Source: Burkholderiales bacterium
GTDB lineage: Bacteria > Pseudomonadota > Gammaproteobacteria > Burkholderiales > Casimicrobiaceae
Reading direction: 5' to 3'
Length of the DNA stretch: 35,745 nucleotides
NCBI GenBank assembly: GCA_020852555.1
Contig: JADZAQ010000243.1
Location: 1 to 35,745, forward strand
The notes under the pieces are model-generated. The model was not told where the DNA came from, made no database searches, and saw only the letters and a list, made by a program, of their open reading frames with translations. Below, piece after piece: positions 20,001 through 27,961 of the stretch. Made by a program: the position numbers and the translations under genes. How positions within the stretch are numbered: position 1 is the first letter of the stretch; every line of letters starts with the position of its first letter.

Positions 20001-20227
20001 CGCTCGCGCTCGGGCTCGGCGAAGGCGGCGAGACGCAGGCGCCGATGGGCCGCGCGATCATCGGCGGCGTGATCACGTCCACGCTCCTCACGCTCGTGGT
20101 GGTGCCGGTGCTCTATACCTACCTCGACGAATGGGCCGAGGCGCGCAAGGCACGCCGCGCCGCACGGCATGCGCGGACCTCCCCCGCGCAGCCCGACGCC
20201 GATCCGCGCCGCCTCGGCGTGCGATAA
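17099..20227 (+). CDS. RND family efflux transporter inner-membrane pump (AcrB/MdtB-like)
   Basis: A 1042-residue, proton-driven inner-membrane pump with the normal two-fold RND layout: twelve membrane helices and two large periplasmic loops. The N-terminus MWITRVSIDNPVFATMVM is typical of the HAE1/MdtBC-CusA-like group. The proton-relay aspartates are D401 and D402 in GLLIDDAIVVREN, equivalent to D407/D408 of AcrB. The second half has LADFANR-like motif LLVDFANRARR and IGFIMLMGLVTKNAI. ATG 17099 lies directly after the heptamer repeat. It forms a pair with the adaptor upstream; the TolC-like gene at 21317 is the likely third part. Cargo (drug, solvent, lipid) is not readable from sequence. 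Confidence 0.96.
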   Translation: MWITRVSIDNPVFATMVMVALTVLGLFSYARLRVEAMPDVTLPFLVVQTVYPGASPEAVEIDVTKPIENAVNGVSGVKLVRSFTAEGVSSVFIEFRLDTDMMRAMQDVRDKVAVVRPGFPRDVKEPLVVRADTENQEPVVSLAVMSRTTDLRELTSLTDQTIIKGLENVPGVARIDASGKVTRQILVQIKPHALSAFGIGVDQVMSAIRIANQDVPAGRLSRGSTDRMVRIEGKIKEPAQFGRIIVAQQGGGPVYLAQVADVIDGEKEETSLARVNGRPAITLDILKAQDANIVETGAGVLKAVDELRKRIPSDVEIAVVHNAGDTVAKSVSRVKSTIIEGAILTVLIVFLFLHSWRSTIITGLTLPIAVITTFIALYAFNFSLNFLTLMALSLCIGLLIDDAIVVRENIVRHLAMGKDHRTAAREGTEEIGLAVMATTFAIVAVFVPIAFMSGIIGRFFFQFGVTVAVAVLVSLFVSFTLDPMLSSVWHDPPGERYRRFPWMGRFMDAVERGIEWVHELYGEILAWALAHRKTVLAISFAAFAGSFALVPLIGTEFVPQQDEGFISLRLNTAVGSSLEYTDSKVRQVEAALKSFPEIALVMTTVGTDEGRNYARVNLKLVDRENRRRSQFDLEKAIREKLRPIPGVELTVGFNRPIFVNILGPDPETLTRLATELKARLATVPGIADLELSEKPANPALSVRLNNAAAADLGITVGQVGDTLRPLLAGDTVSYWLGPDAQNYEVNVRLAKDRRQLASDLANLYLTTNKRGPDGELRMVPLRQVAEIVETSSPQTIRREELMRRVAIFAGAQGRPAGDVGNDVNKIIAATTLPPGYRFSVRGQQEQMQDSFQAAMAALALAVVFIYLILASQFASFLQPLAIMASLPLSLIGVFSALMLTGTTLNIFSMIGFIMLMGLVTKNAILLVDFANRARRAGAALHDALMQAGQVRLRPILMTTAAMIGGMLPLALGLGEGGETQAPMGRAIIGGVITSTLLTLVVVPVLYTYLDEWAEARKARRAARHARTSPAQPDADPRRLGVR

Positions 20228-20282
20228 TGACGGGTCCCGCTTCTCGTTCCGTTCGCTTTTCCCGGTGCGCCGGGAGCCCGTC

Positions 20283-20936
20283 ATGATGGATTTCGAACAA
20301 GCCCGCTTCAACATGGTCGAGCAGCAGATCCGACCATGGGACGTTCTCGACCAGGGCGTCCTCGATCTCCTCTTCGTCGTGCGTCGCGAGGACTTCGTGC
20401 CGCCGGCGTATCGCGCGCTCGCCTTCGCCGATCTCGAGCTGCCGCTGCCCGGCGGCGAGCGGATGTGGGCGCCCAAGGTCGAGGCGCGCGTCCTGCAGGC
20501 GCTCCGGGTGCAGCCAGGTGAAGTGGTTCTCGAGATCGGTACCGGCAGCGGCTATTTCAGCGCGCTGCTCGCGAGCCGTGCGGCGCGCGTGACGACCGTC
20601 GAAATCGATCCGGTGCTGGCGGCGGCGGCAGCAGCGCGGCTTGCCGAGCACGGGTTCGCCAATGTTCGCGGCCAGGTTGGCGACGGCGCACGCGGTTGGG
20701 GTAACGACGCTTACGACGTGATCGTGCTGACCGGCTCGACGCCGCTCCTACCCGAGCGTTTCACCGCGCAACTGAAGCCCAACGGGCGGGTGTTCGCGAT
20801 CGTTGGCGAGGCGCCAGCGATGACGGCCCGCCTCGTCGCCTGGACGGCGCCCGGGGCGCGGGTCACCACGGATCTCTTCGAGACGATCGTCGCGCCGCTC
20901 AAGAATGCCGCGATGCCGTCCCGTTTCACCTTCTGA
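20283..20936 (+). CDS. Divergent protein-L-isoaspartate O-methyltransferase-like protein
   Basis: A 217-residue SAM-dependent methyltransferase of the PCMT family. The SAM-binding motif I is clear at residues 82-96 (VLEIGTGSGYFSALL), followed by VTTVEIDP and DVIVLTGSTP. The substrate motif that is GQTISQP in true PCMT enzymes reads GERMWAP here (residues 58-64), so the usual active-site Thr and Ser are replaced by Arg60 and Trp62. It may therefore not repair isoaspartate. Start is ATG 20283 or 20286. Its stop overlaps the rhodanese start, and the order methyltransferase-rhodanese-tolC-waaA recurs in betaproteobacteria, which hints at an envelope-related role. Confidence 0.85.
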   Translation: MMDFEQARFNMVEQQIRPWDVLDQGVLDLLFVVRREDFVPPAYRALAFADLELPLPGGERMWAPKVEARVLQALRVQPGEVVLEIGTGSGYFSALLASRAARVTTVEIDPVLAAAAAARLAEHGFANVRGQVGDGARGWGNDAYDVIVLTGSTPLLPERFTAQLKPNGRVFAIVGEAPAMTARLVAWTAPGARVTTDLFETIVAPLKNAAMPSRFTF

Positions 20937-21262
20937 TGATCGCCCGCATGGCCCCCGCCGAGCTCGCCGCCTGGCGCGCCGACGCTGCGCGTGACGCACC
21001 CGTCGTGGTCGACGTTCGCGAGCCGTGGGAATTCGCGCGCTGCCGCATCGAGGGCTCGCGCTCGGTCCCGCTGCGCGAGCTGCCCGTGCACGTCGGCGAT
21101 CTGCCGACGAACCGCGACCTCGTGCTCGTCTGCCATCACGGCGGACGCAGTGCGCAGGCGGCGCTGTGGCTCGCGCACCATGGCTTCGCCCGGGTCCACA
21201 ACCTGGAAGGTGGGGTCGATGCGTGGGCGCGTGCCATCGACCCTGCCATGCCCCGCTACTGA
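20936..21262 (+). CDS. Rhodanese-like domain protein
   Basis: A single rhodanese domain of 108 residues with the active-site cysteine C66 in VCHHGGRSAQAA and the upstream VVDVREPWEF motif. Such stand-alone domains carry sulfur as a persulfide; GlpE is an example. The ATG at 20936 overlaps the preceding stop (TGATG), with ATG 20948 as an alternative. No signal peptide is seen, so it is cytoplasmic. It is followed by tolC after 54 bases. The physiological sulfur acceptor is unknown. Confidence 0.92.
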   Translation: MIARMAPAELAAWRADAARDAPVVVDVREPWEFARCRIEGSRSVPLRELPVHVGDLPTNRDLVLVCHHGGRSAQAALWLAHHGFARVHNLEGGVDAWARAIDPAMPRY

Positions 21263-21316
21263 ATCCCGACGAACCGACGTGGCGCTGCGACGCGCTCGGC
21301 GCACCCAAGAACGGTC

Positions 21317-22666
21317 ATGACCAGACCCTTAACCTTCACCGCGGCCCGCCGCGCCATCGTGGCGGCCGCGCTCGTCATCTTCACCGGCGCTGCCGCCGCC
21401 GAGGATCTGTTGCAGATCTATCGCGAGGCACAACGGCAGGATCCCGCACTCGCCAGCGCCCGCTCCTTGTGGGAGGCGACCCAGGAGCGCGTGCCGCAGG
21501 CCCGCTCGGCGTTGCTGCCGCAGCTCTCCGCGGCGGGCCAGGCCAATGCCAATTCCTACGACGGCACGCTCAACACGTCGCCGAGCATCAACACGTCGCA
21601 GCAGTACGGGCTCGGTAACCTCACCTTCTCGGCATCGCAGGCGTTGTACCGCCCGGCGTACGTCGTCGCGCTCGACCAGGCCCGCGAGCAGGTGACCCAA
21701 TCCGATTCCACGCTGGGCCTCGCGCAGCAGGACCTGATCCTGCGCACGGCGGTGGTCTACTTCGACGTGCTGCTCGCTGAATTCAACGTCGAGCTGGCCG
21801 GGCAACAGAAGCTGGCGGTCGCCGAGCAGCTCGCGCAGGCGAAGCGCAACTTCGAAGTGGGCACGGCCACGATCACCGACACCAACGAAGCGCAGGCGCG
21901 CTACGACTCGATCGTGGCCACCGAGATCCAGGCGCGCAACGATCTCGAGCGGCGACGCACGGCGCTGGCGGCAATCATCGGTCGGGCGCCGAAGGCGCTC
22001 GTTCGGCTCGGACGCGGTTTCGAGCCGCCGCTGCCGGAGCCCAACAACGTCGATTACTGGGTCGAGCGGGCCCGGCAGGAGAACCTGCAGATTCGCGTCG
22101 CGCGATCGAATTACGACATCGCCTCGCTCGAGGTCGATCGGGCGCGAACCGGCCACCTGCCCACGCTCGACCTCGTCGCCAGCGCCGGCGCGCAGGCGTC
22201 GAGTGGATCGCCGACGACGAACTTTTCCGGCAACTCGCGCACCGCGCTCTTCGGCGTGGTCGTCAACGTGCCGATCTACCAGGGCGGGTTCGTGAGCTCC
22301 AAGGTGCGCGAGGCGATCTCGCTCCAGGACAAGTCGCGCGCCGACCTCGAAACCGCCACGCGCCAGGCGGTCCAGAATGCGCAGGACGGCTTCTACGGGA
22401 TCAACAGCGCGGCGGCCGGCGTCAAGGCGTTCGAGCAGGCGGTCGCCTCCGCGGAGGTCGCGCTGCAATCGAACATCCTCGGTCAGGAGGTCGGCATCCG
22501 CACCAACCTCGACGTGCTCAACGTGCGCCAGAACGTCTTCCAGACGCGCCGCGATCTGGCCAACGCGTATTTCCAGTACCTCCTCGCCGTGCTGCGGTTG
22601 AAGGCGGCGGTGGGCAGCCTGAACGAGCGCGACGTCGAGGACCTCAACCGGCGATTGAACGGCTGA
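21317..22666 (+). CDS. tolC: TolC family outer membrane channel protein
   Basis: A 449-residue outer-membrane efflux protein. It has a signal peptide (cleavage likely after A28, AAAA-ED) and two related halves. Each half carries the OEP coiled-coil pattern (LLQIYREAQRQDPAL in the first, YWVERARQENLQIRVA in the second), and an AVYFDVLLAEFNVELA helix is also visible. The C-terminus LKAAVGSLNERDVEDLNRRL is typical of TolC, the type I secretion and RND partner. It lies 1.1 kb after the RND pump, separated by the methyltransferase and rhodanese genes. Its last 23 bases overlap the end of waaA on the other strand. Confidence 0.95.
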   Translation: MTRPLTFTAARRAIVAAALVIFTGAAAAEDLLQIYREAQRQDPALASARSLWEATQERVPQARSALLPQLSAAGQANANSYDGTLNTSPSINTSQQYGLGNLTFSASQALYRPAYVVALDQAREQVTQSDSTLGLAQQDLILRTAVVYFDVLLAEFNVELAGQQKLAVAEQLAQAKRNFEVGTATITDTNEAQARYDSIVATEIQARNDLERRRTALAAIIGRAPKALVRLGRGFEPPLPEPNNVDYWVERARQENLQIRVARSNYDIASLEVDRARTGHLPTLDLVASAGAQASSGSPTTNFSGNSRTALFGVVVNVPIYQGGFVSSKVREAISLQDKSRADLETATRQAVQNAQDGFYGINSAAAGVKAFEQAVASAEVALQSNILGQEVGIRTNLDVLNVRQNVFQTRRDLANAYFQYLLAVLRLKAAVGSLNERDVEDLNRRLNG

Positions 22667-23903
22667 GCTCGTTCCACAGGCGCTCCGTCGCGCCGCGGTG
22701 CGCGGCGAGAAATGCGGTGCCGGCCGCGCGCATGCGCTCGCGCCGTGCGGGATCGGCGAGCAGCAGGGCCACTTCGCGCAGCAGCTCCTCCGCGTCGCCC
22801 ACGCGCCGTGCCGCGCCCGCGGCCACCGCATCGCGTGCGGCATCGGCGAAGTTGAACGTGTGCGGCCCCACCAGCGTGGGTGCCCCGGCGGCGATCGCTT
22901 CGATGAGGTTGTGGCCGCCGAGCGGTGCGAGGTTCCCGGCAACGAACGCCACGTCGGCGACCGAGTAGTACGCGGCGAGCTCACCGAGCGAGTCGCCGAG
23001 GAGCAGATTCGTGGTCGGCGGGACGTCGTGCGCTTCGCTGCGGCGGGCGTAGGCGATACCGCGGGCCTCGAGGAGGCGCGCCACGTCGGCGAAGCGTTGC
23101 GGATGGCGCGGCACGATGATGGTGAGGGTGCAAGGCGGCAGCGTCGCGGTGGCGAGCGCGTCGAGGATCAGCGCCTCCTCTCCCTCGCGCGTGCATCCGG
23201 CAACCCACACCGGCCGGGTGCCGATGCGGCGGCGCAGTTCGTCCGCCCGCGTGGCGGCATCTGGCGGCGGCGCCAGGTCGAACTTGAGGTTGCCGGTCAC
23301 CTTCACCTCGTGGGCGCCGGCCTCGTGCAGGCGCGCGGCGTCGGCCTCCGATTGTGCGTAGACCGCACGCAAGGCAGCGAACGTCGGCTCGAAGAGCGAG
23401 TGCGCGCGCTGGTAGCCGGCGAGCGAGCGTGCCGACAGTCGCGCATTGACCAGAACGAGTGGCAGGCGCCGCCGGGCGCAGGCGGCGACCAGCGTGGGCC
23501 AAACCTCGGTCTCCATGAGCAGCCCCACCTTCGGCGCGAAGCGGGTGAGGAACGCGTCGACGGCGAAGGGGACGTCGTACGGCAGCCACGCCTGCACCAC
23601 GCGGGGTCCGGCGAGTTCCGCGCCGGCAGCGCGCCCGGTGGCGGTCATGTGCGTGAGCAGGATCGTCGCTTGCGGGCGCTCATCGAGGATGCGCCGGACG
23701 AGTGGCGTCGCCGCGCGTGTTTCGCCGAGCGAGACGGCGTGCACCCACACCACGTCGCGCGCCTGCGGCGAGGCGGCGCCGTAGAAGCCGAAGCGCTCGC
23801 CGATGAGCCGTCGATAGCCGGGCTCGCGGCGCCCGCGCCACCACAGCCGCAGCGGCAGCAGCGGCAGGACGATCCACCACAGCAGCCGATAGGCGAGTCG
23901 CAT
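22644..23903 (-). CDS. waaA: 3-deoxy-D-manno-octulosonic acid (Kdo) transferase
   Basis: GT30 glycosyltransferase of 419 residues that adds Kdo to lipid IVA, an essential inner-membrane step of LPS assembly. The N-terminal hydrophobic segment (residues 5-22) is the membrane anchor. The adjoining RRLIGERFGFYG contains the conserved Glu36 thought to be the catalytic base. Other hallmarks: VWVHAVSLGETRAATPL, LLMETEVWPTL, VTGNLKFD and GHNLIEAIAAGAPTLVGP. waaC lies 9 bases upstream on the same strand. The stop lies inside the convergent tolC gene. Confidence 0.97.
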   Translation of the reverse strand: MRLAYRLLWWIVLPLLPLRLWWRGRREPGYRRLIGERFGFYGAASPQARDVVWVHAVSLGETRAATPLVRRILDERPQATILLTHMTATGRAAGAELAGPRVVQAWLPYDVPFAVDAFLTRFAPKVGLLMETEVWPTLVAACARRRLPLVLVNARLSARSLAGYQRAHSLFEPTFAALRAVYAQSEADAARLHEAGAHEVKVTGNLKFDLAPPPDAATRADELRRRIGTRPVWVAGCTREGEEALILDALATATLPPCTLTIIVPRHPQRFADVARLLEARGIAYARRSEAHDVPPTTNLLLGDSLGELAAYYSVADVAFVAGNLAPLGGHNLIEAIAAGAPTLVGPHTFNFADAARDAVAAGAARRVGDAEELLREVALLLADPARRERMRAAGTAFLAAHRGATERLWNELSRSIAG

Positions 23904-23912
23904 GCGCTGTGG

Positions 23913-24890
23913 TCAGCAGCGGAGGGCACGGTGCCGGACGCGGCCGATGGCGGCGAGCACCTCGTCCTGCGTCGGCACCCGCCCGCGGCCGCCCTGATCT
24001 TCGGCGTGCGTGCCGGTGCGCGCCACGCCGGCGAGCGTGGCATCGGTTGCGGTGAAGATCGCCACCGTCGGTGTGCCGAGCGCTGCGGCGAGGTGGGTGA
24101 GGCCGGTGTCGACGCCCACCACGACCCCGGCGTGGCGCGCCAATGCCGCCATCTCCGGCAGCGAGCGCCGCGGCGGGACGACGGCGGCGCTCGCGGCACG
24201 CGCCAGGCGCTCGCTGCGCGCGCGCTCGGCATCGTCACCCCAGGGCAGCAGCACGGTGAAGCCCGCCTGCGCGAGCTGCGCGACCAGCCCTCGCCACGCC
24301 TCCTCCGGCCACAGCTTGTCGGCGCGGCTGGTCGCGTGCAGCGCGAGTGCGTACGGCCCGGTCGGGGCGAGCGGCCCCGGCGCGGGTGGCGTGAGCTTCC
24401 AGCGCGGTGCTCCGCGCACCGGGTAGCCGAGCGCGGCGCCGGCCAGGGCACGCGCCTTGTCGATGAAGTGCTGATCGCGCGGGATGGCGTGGTGCACGTC
24501 GTCGACGAGGGTGGCGATCGGTTCGCGAATGCTGCGCCAGTCGAGGCCATGTCGACGCCCCCGTGCGAGCCTTGCCACCAGCGCCCCCTTGAACTGCTCT
24601 TGCAGGTTGAGGATCGCATCGTAACGTTGCGCGCGCAGGTCGGCGGTGAAGCTGCGCAGTTCGCGCAGGGCCTGCGAGCCGGGAGGCCAGCGCCGCCAGC
24701 GGCGCAGCGCGAGCGGCACCACGCGTCGGATGCGCGGGTCGAGCGCCACCAGCGGCACGAATGCCTCTTCGGCGACCCAATCGATCGCGGCACCCGGCAG
24801 CTGCGCCTCGACGTCGGAGACGAGCGAGAGCGCATGCACGATGTCGCCGAGCGACGAAGGACGCACGACGAGGACCGCGGGACCGCTCAT
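23913..24890 (-). CDS. waaC: Lipopolysaccharide heptosyltransferase I
   Basis: GT9 enzyme of 325 residues that transfers the first L-glycero-D-manno-heptose onto Kdo in the cytoplasm. The N-terminal signature VVRPSSLGDIVHALSLV includes D16, the usual catalytic base. The ADP-heptose-binding part shows GVDTGLTHLAAALGTPTVAIF. ATG 24890 begins at the conserved N-terminus; the much longer open frame upstream is an antisense shadow of the glycosyltransferase and epimerase genes. It is followed by waaA in one transcription unit. Its presence implies a heptose-containing LPS core. Confidence 0.96.
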   Translation of the reverse strand: MSGPAVLVVRPSSLGDIVHALSLVSDVEAQLPGAAIDWVAEEAFVPLVALDPRIRRVVPLALRRWRRWPPGSQALRELRSFTADLRAQRYDAILNLQEQFKGALVARLARGRRHGLDWRSIREPIATLVDDVHHAIPRDQHFIDKARALAGAALGYPVRGAPRWKLTPPAPGPLAPTGPYALALHATSRADKLWPEEAWRGLVAQLAQAGFTVLLPWGDDAERARSERLARAASAAVVPPRRSLPEMAALARHAGVVVGVDTGLTHLAAALGTPTVAIFTATDATLAGVARTGTHAEDQGGRGRVPTQDEVLAAIGRVRHRALRC

Positions 24891-25043
24891 CGGGGTACCG
24901 CGCGCGTCACGGCACGCCGCGGCCCGCGCGCATTCGGCGCGGTGGCACGTGCGCGTCCGCGTCGTCCGTGCGGCGGCAAACCACGTAGAATCGGCGGCAC
25001 CCCGGTCGTCATTCGCCAGACCCCACGCCGGGCCGCCCCACGC

Positions 25044-25811
25044 ATGTCCGAATCGCTCCCCCTCTCGCTCATCGTGATCACCCGCGACGCCGCGCACGAA
25101 CTCGCTGCGTGCCTCGCTTCCGCGCCGTTCGCCGCGGAAGCGGTGGTGGTCGATTCGGGCAGCTGCGATGATACCGTAGCGATCGCCGGGCGCGCCGGCG
25201 CGCGGGTCCTCACCCACGACTGGGAGGGCTACGGACCGCAGAAGAACTTCGCGGTCGCGCAGGCGCGGCACGATTGGGTGCTGTGCATCGATGCCGACGA
25301 ACGCGTCTCGGCGCCGCTCGCCGCGGCGATCCGTGCGGCGTTCGCCGGCGGCCCACCGGCCACCGCGGGGTACGCCATCGCGCGCCGCAACCGCTTCCTC
25401 GGCCGCTGGCTCGCGCACGGCGAGGGTTACCCCGACTGGAACGTGCGGCTCTTCGATCGTCGCCGCGCGCGCTGGTCCGCCGACCCGGTCCATGAGAAGG
25501 TGGTGGCGCAAGGGCCGGTGCTGCGCCTCGCCGGCGACCTGCTGCACGAATCGGCCGAGTCGATCGAGGCCTACGTCGCGAAGCAGAACCGCTATACGAC
25601 GCTGCAGGCGCAGGCGCTCCACGCCAGCGGCACCACCGCGAGCGGCGCGCGCATCGCGTTCTCGCCGTTGGCGCGATTCTTCCGTTTCTACGTGCTGAAG
25701 CGCGGGTTCCTCGACGGGACGGCGGGCTTCGCGCACATCGCGATCGGTGCCTTCGCGAGCTTCCTCAAGTACGTCAAGCTGCGCGCGCTGGCGGCCGGCA
25801 AGGGCCGTTGA
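25044..25811 (+). CDS. GT2 glycosyltransferase, WaaE/KdtX-like LPS core type
   Basis: A 255-residue family 2 glycosyltransferase. The nucleotide-sugar fold shows SLIVITRDAAHELAACLAS, VVVDSGSCDDTV, and the metal-binding DxD motif at D83-D85 (LCIDADERV). NVRLFDRRRARW and the C-terminal FFRFYVLKRGFLDG are typical of the WaaE group that adds a beta-1,4-glucose to heptose I. ATG 25044 was chosen because homology begins there; the open frame to the left is a shadow of waaA/waaC. It diverges from waaC across about 150 bases that hold a weak TAGAAT at 24986 without a -35 box. Confidence 0.9.
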   Translation: MSESLPLSLIVITRDAAHELAACLASAPFAAEAVVVDSGSCDDTVAIAGRAGARVLTHDWEGYGPQKNFAVAQARHDWVLCIDADERVSAPLAAAIRAAFAGGPPATAGYAIARRNRFLGRWLAHGEGYPDWNVRLFDRRRARWSADPVHEKVVAQGPVLRLAGDLLHESAESIEAYVAKQNRYTTLQAQALHASGTTASGARIAFSPLARFFRFYVLKRGFLDGTAGFAHIAIGAFASFLKYVKLRALAAGKGR

Positions 25812-25835
25812 ATCGACCGCGGAGCGCGTCCCGTC

Positions 25836-26807
25836 ATGCACGTCCTCATCACCGGCGCCGCCGGCTTCATCGGCATGCACACCGCGCGGATCTTGCTCGC
25901 GCGGGGCGTGCGGGTGACCGGCGTCGACAATTTTTCGCCCTACTACGACGTCGCGCTGAAGCGCGCCCGGCTCGCGACGCTCGACGCCGCCGCGGGCTTC
26001 GCGTTCGTGCCCTGCGATCTCGCCGAGACCGAGCCCACCGCGCGGCTCTTTCGCGACGGCGCCTTCACGCACGTGATCCACCTGGCGGCACAGCCGGGCG
26101 TGCGCCATTCGCTCGAGCACCCGGATGCCTACGTACGCGACAACCTGGTCGCCTTCGGCCACGTCCTCGAGGGCTGCCGCCACGCACGTCTCGCGCATCT
26201 CGTGTACGCGTCGAGCTCGTCGGTGTACGGCGCGTCGCACTCGCTGCCCTTCTCCGAGGACCAGCGCGTCGACCGGCCGGTGAGCCTGTACGCCGCGACC
26301 AAGTGCGCCAACGAACTCATGGCGCACAGCTATGCGCATCTCTTCGGCCTGCCGGTCACCGGCCTGCGCTTCTTCACGGCGTACGGTCCCTGGGGTCGTC
26401 CCGACCAGGCGCCGATGCTCTTCGCCCGCGCGATCCTCGCGGGGCAGTCGATCCGCGTCTTCAACGAAGGGCGCATGGAGCGCGACTTCACCTACATCGA
26501 CGACATCGTCGAAGGCGTGGCGCGGGTGCTGGTACGCCCGCCGGCGCCCGGCAACAGCGCACCGGCCGCCCTCTACAACATCGGCAACAGCCAGGCGGTG
26601 TCGCTGGGCGATTTCATCGCGACGCTCGCGCGGGCGCTCGGCCGCGAGCCGATCTGCGACTTCGTCCCGATGCAGCCGGGCGACGTCCCCGCCACGCGGG
26701 CGTCGATCGCGCGCCTGGCCGCCGCCACCGGCTTCGCACCGCACACGCCGCTCGCCGAGGGCCTTGCTCGCTTCGTCGCGTGGTATCGCGAGTTCCATCG
26801 CGTCTGA
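25836..26807 (+). CDS. NAD-dependent sugar epimerase, UDP-glucuronate 4-epimerase-like
   Basis: Extended short-chain dehydrogenase of 323 residues. The NAD motif is ITGAAGFIGMHTA (residues 5-17) and the catalytic Y152-x3-K156 lies in SLYAATKCANE. VDNFSPYYDVALKRARL, RFFTAYGPWGRPDQAPMLF and MERDFTYIDDIVEG are typical of the LpsL/UDP-glucuronate 4-epimerase group, which makes UDP-galacturonate for LPS or capsule. It lies 24 bases after the glycosyltransferase. The exact sugar is inferred from the subfamily pattern. Confidence 0.9.
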   Translation: MHVLITGAAGFIGMHTARILLARGVRVTGVDNFSPYYDVALKRARLATLDAAAGFAFVPCDLAETEPTARLFRDGAFTHVIHLAAQPGVRHSLEHPDAYVRDNLVAFGHVLEGCRHARLAHLVYASSSSVYGASHSLPFSEDQRVDRPVSLYAATKCANELMAHSYAHLFGLPVTGLRFFTAYGPWGRPDQAPMLFARAILAGQSIRVFNEGRMERDFTYIDDIVEGVARVLVRPPAPGNSAPAALYNIGNSQAVSLGDFIATLARALGREPICDFVPMQPGDVPATRASIARLAAATGFAPHTPLAEGLARFVAWYREFHRV

Positions 26808-26840
26808 CCCGGCCAGCGCCCAGGGTGACGCCGGCGGCAC

Positions 26841-26849
26841 TGGTAGAAT
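26841..26849 (+). promoter_or_regulatory. Candidate extended -10 promoter for rfbBACD
   Basis: TGG directly followed by TAGAAT (26844-26849) forms an extended -10 element 40 bases before the rfbB ATG. A good -35 box is absent, which is tolerated in extended -10 promoters. It lies in the 82-base gap after the epimerase gene. Confidence 0.35.
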
Positions 26850-26889
26850 GCGGCCCGGTCCATGCGACGGCGGCGGCGCCGCTCACCCC

Positions 26890-27939
26890 ATGCTTCTCGT
26901 CACCGGCGGTGCCGGCTTCATCGGCTCCAACTTCGTACTCGATTGGCTCGCCGCCACCGGCGAGGCGGTCGTCAACCTCGACAAGCTCACCTACGCCGGC
27001 AATCCGGGCAATCTCGCGAGCCTTGCCGACGATCCGCGGCACATCTTCGTGCACGGCGACATCGGCGATGCGGCACGGGTGACCGCGCTGCTGCGCGAGT
27101 ACCGCCCGCGCGCGATCGTCAATCTCGCCGCCGAGTCGCACGTCGACCGGTCGATCCACGGACCGGCGGCATTCATCGAGACCAATATCGTCGGCACCTT
27201 TACGCTCCTCGACACCGTGCGAGCGTGGTGGTCGGCGCTGCCGGCTGGCGAGCAGCAGGCGTTCCGTTTCCTGCACGTGTCGACCGACGAGGTCTACGGC
27301 TCGCTCGCGCCGGAGGCGGCGGGCTTCGCGGAGACGACTCCGTACGCACCGAACAGTCCGTACTCGGCGTCGAAGGCCGCCTCCGACCATCTGGTGCGGG
27401 CGTACCACCACACGTACGGGCTGCCGACGCTCACCACCAACTGCTCGAACAATTACGGGCCGCTGCAGTTTCCGGAGAAGCTCATCCCGCTGATGATCGT
27501 CAATACCCTCGCCGGCAAGCCGTTGCCGGTGTACGGCGATGGTCTCAACGTGCGCGATTGGCTCTACGTCGGCGACCATTGCGAGGCGATCCGCACGGTG
27601 CTCGCCGGCGGCGTGCCGGGTGCGACGTACAACATCGGCGGCAACGCCGAGATGACCAACATCGACGTCGTGCGGGCGGTCTGCGCGGCGGTGGGCCAGT
27701 GCCGTCCCGGGCCGGATTACGCGGCGCAGATCACCTACGTCAAGGATCGCCCGGGCCACGACCGCCGCTACGCGATCGATTCGACGAAGATCCGGGACGA
27801 GTTGGGCTGGTCGCCGCGCGAAACCTTCGCCACCGGGATCGAGCGCACCGTGCGCTGGTACGTCGACCATCCGCAGTGGCTCGCCGACGTCACCAGCGGC
27901 GAGTACCGGCAGTGGGTGGCCCGGCACTACGCGACGTAG
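26890..27939 (+). CDS. rfbB: dTDP-glucose 4,6-dehydratase
   Basis: Second step of dTDP-L-rhamnose synthesis, 349 residues. NAD motif [12 protein letters not shown] at the N-terminus, [22 protein letters not shown], active-site STDEVYGSL (Thr-Asp-Glu triad), catalytic Y158-x3-K162 in [12 protein letters not shown], and [18 protein letters not shown] 26890 begins at the conserved N-terminus. It leads the rfbB-A-C-D set, with rfbA 22 bases downstream. Confidence 0.97.
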   Translation: MLLVTGGAGFIGSNFVLDWLAATGEAVVNLDKLTYAGNPGNLASLADDPRHIFVHGDIGDAARVTALLREYRPRAIVNLAAESHVDRSIHGPAAFIETNIVGTFTLLDTVRAWWSALPAGEQQAFRFLHVSTDEVYGSLAPEAAGFAETTPYAPNSPYSASKAASDHLVRAYHHTYGLPTLTTNCSNNYGPLQFPEKLIPLMIVNTLAGKPLPVYGDGLNVRDWLYVGDHCEAIRTVLAGGVPGATYNIGGNAEMTNIDVVRAVCAAVGQCRPGPDYAAQITYVKDRPGHDRRYAIDSTKIRDELGWSPRETFATGIERTVRWYVDHPQWLADVTSGEYRQWVARHYAT

Positions 27940-27961
27940 CGCCACGCCGAGGCCGGGCACG

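Noticed and set aside
24986-24991. TAGAAT as promoter of the WaaE-like glycosyltransferase
   Set aside because: No -35 box at proper spacing and only a partial -10 match, so not listed as a feature.
24891-26840. Long upstream extension of the waaC frame on the minus strand
   Set aside because: Homology begins only at ATG 24890; the rest is antisense to the glycosyltransferase and epimerase genes.
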